Assembly (NCBI GenBank): GCA_023667055.1
Contig: JAMPAV010000003.1
Coordinates: forward strand, 1 to 64,000
DNA from: Muribaculum sp.
GTDB taxonomy: Bacteria > Bacteroidota > Bacteroidia > Bacteroidales > Muribaculaceae
Length of the DNA: 64,000 bases
Direction: 5' to 3'
A model generated the notes under the pieces. The model did no database searches and was not told where the DNA came from. It worked only from the letters and a program-made list of their open reading frames with translations. Numbering within the stretch: the first letter of the stretch is position 1; each line of letters opens with the position of its first letter. Position numbers and translations under genes: made by a program. This document shows, one piece after another, positions 37,105 to 44,893 of the stretch.

Positions 37105-37191
37105 GCCACAAAATTACAAAAATTTTCTTAAAAAATCCTAATTTCACGACATTATTTACGCATTTTAATCCTCAACTTTTGCATGCGAAAG

Positions 37192-38475
37192 TTAATTGCT
37201 GTAATGTTTTTCCAGAATAAACTTCCATGCCGGAATTACCTCAATGACAAGACCGTCTTTTTCAACTTTTCCTTCGTCTTCAAAAGTGACGATGACGTTT
37301 CGTTTAGTCCTAATTCTGTCTTGAAGTTTCATAAGGGCTGATGTCTCACGCTCAAATGTTCCTTCCGAATCATTCATCGTGTAGCACACCTGCACAGCCA
37401 TTTTCTCCTCCGGTATTACGAAATCAACCTCTATTCCGTGATTATAGTGATATACAGCATCCTTCACCCCATATCTTCTGAACAGTGTCAGGGCAACAAG
37501 ATTTTCCAACAAAGAAGTGCGTATGTCCATTGCCAACAAAGATATGATGCCATTATCAATGAAATAATATTTCGGATTGGTCATTCTGTCGGTCAGGGTG
37601 TCCGCTATATTGGGCACGGTCAAGAGCAGATATGCGTCAGAGGCATAACCGAGATAATTTATGACGGTTGCCTTGCCAATTTTCGTCCCGGTCGATGCAA
37701 CGATATTCGTTGCTCTTGTAAAGGATATTGGCTGTTTCACACTTTCAGCCATTTTTCTGAAAAGTATTCTGAGTGCAAACAGATTCTCAATCTTGTTTCT
37801 TGCCGCTATGTCGCCCAAGAATATCTTCTGATATAGACTTGTCAGATAATCTCTCTTGACAGGTAGCGTGGCGCATTCGGGAAACCCTCCGAACTGAAAA
37901 TATTCCTCAAAGTGTCGCATCAGTTTTGAACGGTCGGCTGTCGTGGCAGTCAGTAACTCACTCTTGGGGTCTATCCCATTAATTTCAAGATATTCATCAA
38001 ATGAGAATGGGAATACATCGTGGGTTATATATCTTCCACCCAACACTGAAGCCACATCCTTTGAGAGCATCTTTGCGTTGCTGCCGGTAATTACGACCTT
38101 GTACTTATTATCGGCTATCCTTCGTGCGAATTTCTCCCATCCTTCAATGTTCTGAATTTCATCAAGGAACAGCATTGGGCGCTTATCGCTCAATTGACCA
38201 TGCACTTCCAGAATCTTGTTGAGGTCATCAACAGTCATTCCGGCAAGTCGCTCATCCTCAAAATTGAGATATACAATTTCATCCCAATTGTGACCATTGG
38301 ATATTAACTGCTGTATCCGTCCATACAATATGTAAGATTTACCAGCACGGCGGACACCGACAAGGACTTGCCTGTCGAAAGTTTCAAGATTTATGTTGCG
38401 AGGAATCACCGTGTGCAACATCACTTCTGTACGGTTTTCAAGCATTACCTCGCGTAGCGTTTCATTATTTATCAT
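37192..38475 (-). CDS. DUF4143-type AAA ATPase
   Basis: The 427-residue protein is complete and has Walker A GVRRAGKS near residue 40, Walker B PMLFLDEIQNIEGWE near 97-112, a sensor-like VVITGSNAKML, and a C-terminal DUF4143 domain (PKYYFIDNGIISLL; YHYNHGIEVDFVIPEE, which resembles a PD-(D/E)xK-like core). It is a full-length relative of the shortened ATPase at 15-1043. Molecular function in this family is not settled. Its promoter overlaps a palindrome (38484-38501), so autoregulation or repression is likely. Confidence 0.88.
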   Translation of the reverse strand: MINNETLREVMLENRTEVMLHTVIPRNINLETFDRQVLVGVRRAGKSYILYGRIQQLISNGHNWDEIVYLNFEDERLAGMTVDDLNKILEVHGQLSDKRPMLFLDEIQNIEGWEKFARRIADNKYKVVITGSNAKMLSKDVASVLGGRYITHDVFPFSFDEYLEINGIDPKSELLTATTADRSKLMRHFEEYFQFGGFPECATLPVKRDYLTSLYQKIFLGDIAARNKIENLFALRILFRKMAESVKQPISFTRATNIVASTGTKIGKATVINYLGYASDAYLLLTVPNIADTLTDRMTNPKYYFIDNGIISLLAMDIRTSLLENLVALTLFRRYGVKDAVYHYNHGIEVDFVIPEEKMAVQVCYTMNDSEGTFERETSALMKLQDRIRTKRNVIVTFEDEGKVEKDGLVIEVIPAWKFILEKHYSN

Positions 38476-38483
38476 ATCAATGG

Positions 38484-38531
38484 TGTTCTATACATAGAAC
38501 AAAATTAGTCAATTTTTGTTTCGCACACAAA
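38484..38531 (-). promoter_or_regulatory. Promoter and palindromic operator of the DUF4143 ATPase
   Basis: TTTG (38528-38531), 20 bp, TAATTTTG (38500-38507) forms a full consensus promoter. The 18-bp palindrome TGTTCTATACATAGAACA (38484-38501, 8-bp arms) sits at the start of transcription and ends nine bases before the ATG, where a bound protein would block RNA polymerase. Confidence 0.65.
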
Positions 38532-38737
38532 ACACCATGCAGTTTTATCACACAAATAAATTAAATTTTCTACCCTAAAGACGACATAACCTTGTAGTTT
38601 ACTTCCGCGAAGAGCAAAGAATACTGTATTTGTTCTTCAATGGTTAGAAATATTATATACATACTTGTGTTATTTTCCAAAATAGGCATTAAAAATCAAA
38701 CTGATATGAACGCATCGGTCGCCACAAATAAGTTTAA

Positions 38738-39023
38738 GAGTGTTCTAATGACATTCTCAATGGTACAACAATTAAACTCGTAAAAGTGTTGGCAAAATTT
38801 ATCTACAACTGCGTGATTGCAATAGTCACGATAAAGGGATGAGTCAACTTTCTTCAGTTGAAGCGGCATTCCAACCTCAATGAGAAAACATTCCGCAACA
38901 ACTTCTTCAAGGAAGTTGATTGGTTTGGCATAAATGAGGAGATAGCGATTCGTGAATTGCCCGATGCCAGCCATAGAATCATAGCTGTTGATCCGGAGCA
39001 TATCAACAAGGTCGGGAAGTGTA
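38738..39023 (+). pseudogene. Transposase remnant (IS4-like)
   Basis: One plus-strand frame reads through LVKVLAKFIYNCVIAIVTIKG, a TGA at 38840-38842, then VNFLQLKRHSNLNEKTFRNNF and ELPDASHRIIAVDPEHINKVGK. This resembles the N-terminal third of Bacteroidetes IS4-type transposases, including the first catalytic Asp region (IAVDP). The reading frame then loses similarity, and upstream there are more stops. The Arg codon CGA changed to TGA would explain the internal stop. No inverted repeats were found. The remaining sequence from 38532 to 38737 shows nothing recognisable. Confidence 0.5.
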
Positions 39024-39112
39024 CCATTACCCCACAGAGCAGTGGTCAGTGCCGAGTCAGAGCGCATCTCCTATCGCTTGTCCATAAAAGTATCCGAGCA
39101 TTCTATCTTTTG

Positions 39113-40723
39113 TCAGATCCATCTTGCTTTAATTCTCAGATTGGGTAACAGTTTCTTATAATATCCCTTCAGATACCACGGTACTTCTACAACTTCAAAG
39201 AAAGATTCACTGAATGCCTCAGGGTCTATACGCATAATCTTTCCTCTGAATCTAATCGTTTTGAGAGATTTTGTCCCTTGGAATGCCAGTCTTTGAATGG
39301 ACTTTACTTTTGAAGGAATTTCAAGTTCACATAATGATTCGCAAAAAGAGAAAGTCCGTTCAGGTAAATCTTTTAACGACTTGGGTAGATTCACTCTCTC
39401 TAGATTTTTGCATGTACTGAAAATGAAGTTTCCGAACGTTTCCACTTTGTCGGGGAAAGTCATCTCGGTTAAACCGCAGCAAAAGAATGCTCCTTCTCCA
39501 ATAGCCACGACCGTGGAAGGTATATTCAGACTTACAAGAGATTCATCACATCCAAAACAAAAATCTGGAATCTCTGTTAAGCCATCTGGAAGTTCAACTT
39601 TCTTTAGGCTGTCCATTCCCGAGAAAGCTCCACGGCCGATGAAACGGACATTAGACAAGAACGTGGCACTGAACCCCTCCAACTTTCTGCAATTCATAAA
39701 AGCTTCAGAACCTATTGATGTAATCTTCATCCCGAAAGCATTATAAGAATACCCTTCGAGATTCTTGCATCCCCAGAAAGCTCGCGCCCCGATACTCCTT
39801 ATCGAAGTTGGGAAGTCTATGCTTCTCAAGTTAAAATTCCGATATGCTGCAAATTCAGCAATATGCTGAGTATCGCGCATTATCTCATAATGAGACGGAC
39901 ACTCATCAAGAATCTTCAACAAGGTTCTTCCGCAGTCTTCGTAAACACCATCAGCACAATCGACATTTACGTTTTCCTGCCTTTTTTCGTGTAATGTATT
40001 GATGAATGAAGTTGATTTTTCGTCCAATTTCTCCTTATTGTCTAAAACTGTTGCATTGACTATTGCATCGTAATTAGGATTCTTGCCCCAATCAGTATTA
40101 CGGCCATTCTCAACAAGTAGGAATGGTGTTCTCTCGGATTGATTACAATGGTACAGCATCGGCTCCACGACCCACTTGTTTTTATCATTTATAACTGCAA
40201 GTAAAATCTCGCGAGCTTTATCGAATTCACGTCGCTCACGATAAAGTTCGCCCTTGGTTATACGAGAATCGGAATCGCTACCAAGCCTTTTGATTGCATT
40301 ATCTATAGCCCCCATAAACAAGACATAATCATCATCTTCTTTTGGTGAATCTGTCGCCCTATTAAAATGATCATTATATGAGCGTATATACTCAAGGCAG
40401 ATAACGAGTATATCCTGATCATCATAACGGTCTGACTCCATTAGTTGAACATATGCCTCTCGAGATTCTTCGTAAGTCAAATGTCCGGTAGTGCCATTGT
40501 AATTATCATTATCACAACCGCGTTCTTCCCATTCTGAAAAAAGTGAATATGAGCCACAGGATTCACACTTTTGTATCGGAGATATTGCTGGACGCATTGG
40601 ATATATACTTCTGCCATCGCTCCACAGAGTACCTCCAAAAGTATTACAACTCATCATTGAGAACATAGCCTTTTTCTTTCCGCAATGAGGGCAGGCATAT
40701 AACTGGGCTGGTGCTGGTAACAT
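39113..40723 (-). CDS. Zinc-ribbon protein with BspA-type leucine-rich repeats
   Basis: The 536-residue protein begins with a likely zinc ribbon (CPHC at 11-14 and CESC at about 53-56), continues with a helical region (about 80-270) and ends with seven or so BspA/LRR_5 repeats (about 290-510; for example FPTSIRSIGARAFWGCKNLEGY and IPSTVVAIGEGAFFCCGLTEM). There is no signal peptide, so unlike most BspA proteins it should stay in the cytoplasm, probably binding a protein partner. It lies at the 3' side of the Hsp70/kinase operon, separated by an IS remnant, and may once have been part of it. Confidence 0.8.
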   Translation of the reverse strand: MLPAPAQLYACPHCGKKKAMFSMMSCNTFGGTLWSDGRSIYPMRPAISPIQKCESCGSYSLFSEWEERGCDNDNYNGTTGHLTYEESREAYVQLMESDRYDDQDILVICLEYIRSYNDHFNRATDSPKEDDDYVLFMGAIDNAIKRLGSDSDSRITKGELYRERREFDKAREILLAVINDKNKWVVEPMLYHCNQSERTPFLLVENGRNTDWGKNPNYDAIVNATVLDNKEKLDEKSTSFINTLHEKRQENVNVDCADGVYEDCGRTLLKILDECPSHYEIMRDTQHIAEFAAYRNFNLRSIDFPTSIRSIGARAFWGCKNLEGYSYNAFGMKITSIGSEAFMNCRKLEGFSATFLSNVRFIGRGAFSGMDSLKKVELPDGLTEIPDFCFGCDESLVSLNIPSTVVAIGEGAFFCCGLTEMTFPDKVETFGNFIFSTCKNLERVNLPKSLKDLPERTFSFCESLCELEIPSKVKSIQRLAFQGTKSLKTIRFRGKIMRIDPEAFSESFFEVVEVPWYLKGYYKKLLPNLRIKARWI

Positions 40724-40776
40724 TACTATTGATTGTTGGTTAGGTTACTGTGATTTAATATTGCTAACGTGCGATA

Positions 40777-41154
40777 ATCTGTTGGTTGAATTAAAATCAT
40801 AAAATATTTAACATGAAAAGGTTGCACATATCGCTAAATTTTAGTAAGTTAGAAGTGACAAAACCATTGATTACTATAATTACGCATATGCACAACTTCA
40901 TTGCAGATTTCGTAAAAATTCTCGATATCTACAAAAAAATTGTAGGAAATCGAGTTGACCATAACGGAAACTATCTTCTCCCAACTCAATGATCAGTTTA
41001 TGATGATTAGAAACTACGCAAAGCAGCGGACCGGACTTTTTACCCGGACTGCCGCTAAAATAGCAGCCTTGACACTGCTTCAATATGTAAATTTTATCAA
41101 TCATCGCAAAATTGGTCAAGTAAGATATACTCTAATTTAATTCAACCAACAGAT
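40777..41154. mobile_element. Internally deleted IS982-family element (378 bp)
   Basis: Perfect 19-bp inverted ends, ATCTGTTGGTTGAATTAAA at 40777-40795 and its complement at 41136-41154, bound a 378-bp element with both transposase termini but without the middle. No target-site duplication is visible. It has the structure of a MITE derived from an IS982 element and could be mobilised by an intact copy elsewhere. Confidence 0.8.
40888..41140 (+). pseudogene. IS982 transposase with internal deletion
   Basis: The N-terminal piece from ATG 40888 reads MHNFIADFVKILDIYKKIVG and the C-terminal piece, in a different frame, reads IFSQLNDQFMMIRNYAKQ and QYVNFINHRKIGQVRYTLI to the stop at 41140. Both are typical for IS982 transposases. 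About 600 bp of the usual ~900-bp gene, including the DDE catalytic part, is missing. Confidence 0.75.
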
Positions 41155-41549
41155 AACCAATGGTATCAATGCCAAGATGTTTAGCCTGATAAAACGAACG
41201 CTCATTGTGGTATTTCTGAGATATAGCAATGATAGAATCCTGACCATAGACATTTCGCATCTTTGCCAACGAGTTGAGGGTGAAAGTGCCGTAATAATCA
41301 AACATTTTGCGAGCTGAATCCACTCCCTGCTTAATAAATACGATGGTCAAAGTCCAATTTCCTTCTGCCATCCCACGTTGAAATGGCAGAAGTTCCAAGT
41401 GCAGCCCTACTTCACGATGAGTAACTCTGTCAATTGCAATCATCTTCACCTTTTGGAAACAGTACTGCAAATGCCTGACGCATCACAGGTGGCATATTCG
41501 CCAAGAAATCCTGCTTCTTTTTCTTCTTAAAGAAATCAAGTAAACCCAT
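41132..41549 (-). pseudogene. Frameshifted gene cut by the IS982 remnant
   Basis: From ATG 41549 a frame reads MGLLDFFKKKKKQDFLANMPPV... to a stop at 41430. The +1 frame takes over near 41460 (FQKVKMIAIDRVTHREVGLHLE) and stays open to 41132, where its last residues come from the IS982 inverted repeat. The two parts look like one protein of at least 135 residues, damaged by a one-base shift and by the IS insertion. The start lies 43 bp after the TerB gene, so it was probably the last gene of the chaperone operon. No domain is recognised. Confidence 0.45.
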
Positions 41550-41592
41550 TTCTATAAGTTTCTATTAGACGCTTTATTTTTCATTATTGGAG

Positions 41593-42063
41593 TCACTGAA
41601 CTGCGCTAAAGTTTATTTCGGCAAATTGAATGTCGTCATCCAATGTGAAATCGTTAACCCTAATATCCGGCAACAGATAATCCTCTTTGTCGGGCAATAC
41701 TGCAAGAATTGCCTCATCGGATATATTCAGGCATGAACGCAGCTTCTTGAAGAATTTTACTTCCGAGTAAAGAATCTGGCCGTCTGCCTCAATAATATTG
41801 ATAGCAATTTTTACCACTTCCAACTGTTCTTCTTGTGTCAAGTTGGAATCTTCCAGTACATGGAGGAAGTTATTGATAAAACACATCCCTTGTTCGTTGA
41901 TTGCCGACACATATTCATTGAGTTTGGCTTCAACATCAAGGTCTCCGAAAAGAGAACTCTTTTCACATAGATTTTTTACCAATGCCACTTCTTCGGATGC
42001 AATTTCGCCATCACAAGCAGCACATACAAATGCCGTCAACAGATAAATTTCTTGAATATCCAT
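41593..42063 (-). CDS. TerB-domain protein
   Basis: The 156-residue protein is a two-fold helical repeat of the TerB type: ACDGEIASEEVALVKNLCEK near 16-35 and EADGQILYSEVKFFKKLR near 93-110, each with the acidic DG.I..EE pattern that can bind metal. TerB domains occur in tellurite-resistance operons and in many predicted membrane-linked stress or conflict systems. It is 12 bp downstream of the kinase-AAA fusion gene and is the last intact gene in the operon. Confidence 0.8.
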   Translation of the reverse strand: MDIQEIYLLTAFVCAACDGEIASEEVALVKNLCEKSSLFGDLDVEAKLNEYVSAINEQGMCFINNFLHVLEDSNLTQEEQLEVVKIAINIIEADGQILYSEVKFFKKLRSCLNISDEAILAVLPDKEDYLLPDIRVNDFTLDDDIQFAEINFSAVQ

Positions 42064-42075
42064 AATCGTATTGCA

Positions 42076-43875
42076 TTAGAAGCCTACATGGGGACGAGGG
42101 CGTTCAATCTTCCCACCTTCCATTTGGGCTTTGATATTGTTATACTTTTCAATGTCACGAGGACTAAGCGATGACTTTGTATGAGCAATGGTTTCTTCAA
42201 GAATTGCCATTGTAATCTTACTCTTTGCCATCAACGCTTTTCTTGAAGCATCATTTATGATGAGCGTGAGGTCAGAGAAAACATAGTTTTCAGTGAGTTT
42301 CGCCAGTTTGTCGTAATCAAGGCCGAAATCGTATGGACGCTTCTTCAATAACATTTCAAACATTGCCTTTCGTGCCTCAAAATCCGGAGGAGCAACGTAG
42401 AATTTCTTATCCAATCGACCGGAACGCAGAATGGCGGGATCCATAAGATGTGGATAGTTTGTAGCACCAATCACGAAAATGCCTTTTTCTCCGAGCCTAT
42501 CCATATTGGCGAGAAGCTCATTGACTGCACTGAGATGCATCTGATGAACATTACCACTATCGCGGTTTGGAGTCAACTCATTCATCTCGTCCAAGAAGAT
42601 GATGGTTGGAGCGTTTTCCTCAGCCTCTTTGAACATTGCTGCAATATTCTCTTGTGTGGCGTTTACCCATCGGCTCTGTAGATCACTCGGCTTCTTAACC
42701 ATAAAGTTGAAACCAACCTCAGCAGCAAGTTGCTTGGCGAAGAATGTTTTGCCACACCCCGGAGGTCCATATAACAACATTCCATTTGGAATCGTTACGC
42801 CATATCGCTCATATTCTTCACGTTGATTGATTGCATCAATCACCTCTGCCTTAACTAAGTCTTTTAGCTCCTGCATCCCGGCAATAGCAGAGAACCCTTC
42901 GCCATCAACCGGCTTATGTGTTGTCGGCTCTTTTTTCTTTTCATCGCCTCCCACTCTCATCTGCCTTGTCAAATCCGGATTCTCTACTTTAAGAGTGCCT
43001 TCAAGAGCAGATATGAACTCATCAGTACTTTGGAAACGGGCTTGAACGTTAGGCAATAGAGCCTTCTTGATTGTATTGATAAGTTGCTCATCAAGCTCAA
43101 ACATATCAATATCAGGGAAATCAAGAGGACGCTCTCTGCGTCGGCTGATTTTCTCTATCTTCTCTTCATTTGTACATCTTCCAAGGTCTATAAACCATGG
43201 CAATTTACCATAGATAAGAAGGTAAAGACATACACCGACAGAATATAGGTCGCTTTGAACACACGACACTCCGGCGAAGCGTTCAGGAGCGAGATAAAAG
43301 ACGTTCAAATCGTCAAGACTCTGCTTGCAGTTGGGTTGGTCAAGATAACGAGCGTATCCAAAATCAATCAACTTCACGTCTTTCAAATCATCCGTTTTGA
43401 GGTCAAGCATGATGTTTTGTATCGTGACCTCATTATGGATAATCGGTCGAGGCAACGTATGTAGATATTTCAGAGCTGTAAGTATTGCTGTACCTATCTG
43501 TTTGATTTCATAGATACTATACTCTCTACCTCGCTCAATTGACTCGGCTAACGTCTCATTATTGACAAATTCCTTTACTAAATAGGAATATTTCTGGCCA
43601 CCGATGACAAGAATCCCGGCATCAATAAACTCACACAGATTATGATGATGCAGGGACTTGGCTACATCCACCTCAATAATATTACCAGCCTCATCTGTCT
43701 GCCAGTGTTTGAGATTTGGAGTGCAAATCAACTTCAGGAAACGCTTTGTCCCCTGAGTATCTTTAACTCGGTACGTCTCTGCATATGCACCTTTCTTAAT
43801 CGGTGATATGACAGTATAACCTCCTATTTTGTCTTGTCGTTTGAACAGCATAATTCTCTTATAATATGAAGGCAA
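42076..43875 (-). CDS. Protein kinase-like domain fused to an AAA+ ATPase
   Basis: The 599-residue chain has a kinase fold at about 18-295: Lys48 in FLKLI, catalytic-loop HNEVTIQN at 147-154, DFG at 171-173 and APERF. The usual catalytic Asp of HRD is Glu149 here, so it may be a pseudokinase or a weak kinase. An AAA+ ATPase of the FtsH/Cdc48 type follows (about 330-560): Walker A GPPGCGKT 370-377, Walker B IIFLDE 425-430, sensor-1 Asn473, Arg484/487. The AAA part is intact and should remodel proteins. The gene overlaps the tail-anchored protein gene by 17 bp; starting at Met9 would remove the overlap. Confidence 0.9.
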   Translation of the reverse strand: MPSYYKRIMLFKRQDKIGGYTVISPIKKGAYAETYRVKDTQGTKRFLKLICTPNLKHWQTDEAGNIIEVDVAKSLHHHNLCEFIDAGILVIGGQKYSYLVKEFVNNETLAESIERGREYSIYEIKQIGTAILTALKYLHTLPRPIIHNEVTIQNIMLDLKTDDLKDVKLIDFGYARYLDQPNCKQSLDDLNVFYLAPERFAGVSCVQSDLYSVGVCLYLLIYGKLPWFIDLGRCTNEEKIEKISRRRERPLDFPDIDMFELDEQLINTIKKALLPNVQARFQSTDEFISALEGTLKVENPDLTRQMRVGGDEKKKEPTTHKPVDGEGFSAIAGMQELKDLVKAEVIDAINQREEYERYGVTIPNGMLLYGPPGCGKTFFAKQLAAEVGFNFMVKKPSDLQSRWVNATQENIAAMFKEAEENAPTIIFLDEMNELTPNRDSGNVHQMHLSAVNELLANMDRLGEKGIFVIGATNYPHLMDPAILRSGRLDKKFYVAPPDFEARKAMFEMLLKKRPYDFGLDYDKLAKLTENYVFSDLTLIINDASRKALMAKSKITMAILEETIAHTKSSLSPRDIEKYNNIKAQMEGGKIERPRPHVGF

Positions 43876-44845
43876 ACATCATTGCCAAGCCCGATGCGCC
43901 GGCAGATAGAAGCAACAAGAGCGTTCCGAAGCAACCTCCATTAGAGGAGTTTCCATATTTTTTTCTGAGTGCTTCCAATCCGGATTTCACGTCAGCTACG
44001 GTTTTCTTCTGTTCATCTGTCATTTCAAGTTCTGACTCAACTTGACATAATTTGGAATAGATACCATCAACGCCGAGGGGTTCTGTTGCATTTGGCAGAA
44101 CGGTTTGTAGGATTACCTGTCCCCCCTTTGCCATATGAATGAGGAAATAACCAAAAGCTTGGAATTTACCGACAATCATGTTTGTCACTGCCAGTTCAAA
44201 GAGATAGTCACTAAGCCCTCTCTCTTTCAGTGTCTTGATTAAAGGGAACAAATCCCTCATTGTCTCGTTGATAAGTTTTCCGGAATCGAGAGGTCCATTA
44301 TACTTATCTATGATTGACTTGTGCTTGAAAAAAAGGTCATAGTATGCCTCATAACCTTCAGGTGTTGAAACCGTCAAAGAGTAATCCTTGTCATTGTGGA
44401 TATGCTTCAACAACCATTCCTCGTATCTAACAAGATAATCGTAGTAGGCTTGAATGGATTGACGACGTAATTCTTCATCCTTGTTTTCCCCACGGAGAAG
44501 GTAATACTTGATTCCGAGAGCGGCATAGTTCTCCAACGGATTTTCAGATTTTTTCCCAAGCACTTCGTATGCGTGCGGAAAATCTTGAAAATACTTTGAT
44601 ACCTGTTCTTCAAAGAAATCATTTATGTATCCTTTGGAAAGCTGCGTTTCTCCGCGTTTCACTGCTTCGACATCAGGAACTTTGTGATAATTAGATAGTT
44701 CTTTCAGCTGTTCCTCTATGGGCATATTGAGGTCAATCATTCCCAGTTTCAACTGCAAATGACCCAATCCATCACGATATGCTTCCGTTTTTAGAGCAAT
44801 CTTTCGTGCTTCTTCTTGTTCGTTTTTTTGTTCTTGTTCCATCAT
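43859..44845 (-). CDS. Tail-anchored helical protein of the chaperone operon
   Basis: This 328-residue protein is mostly charged helix (EQEQKNEQEEARKIALK at the start) and ends with one hydrophobic segment (FGTLLLLLSAGASGLAMMFAFIL), so it is likely anchored in the inner membrane by its C-terminus with the bulk in the cytoplasm. No family is recognised. It sits between the Hsp70 gene (48 bp upstream) and the kinase-AAA gene, so a role as membrane adaptor or client of those two is likely. Confidence 0.75.
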   Translation of the reverse strand: MMEQEQKNEQEEARKIALKTEAYRDGLGHLQLKLGMIDLNMPIEEQLKELSNYHKVPDVEAVKRGETQLSKGYINDFFEEQVSKYFQDFPHAYEVLGKKSENPLENYAALGIKYYLLRGENKDEELRRQSIQAYYDYLVRYEEWLLKHIHNDKDYSLTVSTPEGYEAYYDLFFKHKSIIDKYNGPLDSGKLINETMRDLFPLIKTLKERGLSDYLFELAVTNMIVGKFQAFGYFLIHMAKGGQVILQTVLPNATEPLGVDGIYSKLCQVESELEMTDEQKKTVADVKSGLEALRKKYGNSSNGGCFGTLLLLLSAGASGLAMMFAFIL

Positions 44846-44893
44846 TGGTTGAAATTTGTAGTTAGGCCGGAGCCCCGACCTAACTACAGTATT

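Noticed and set aside
38696..39067. Minus-strand ORF of 123 residues
   Set aside because: It is the shadow of the transposase remnant on the plus strand; its own translation has no recognisable pattern.
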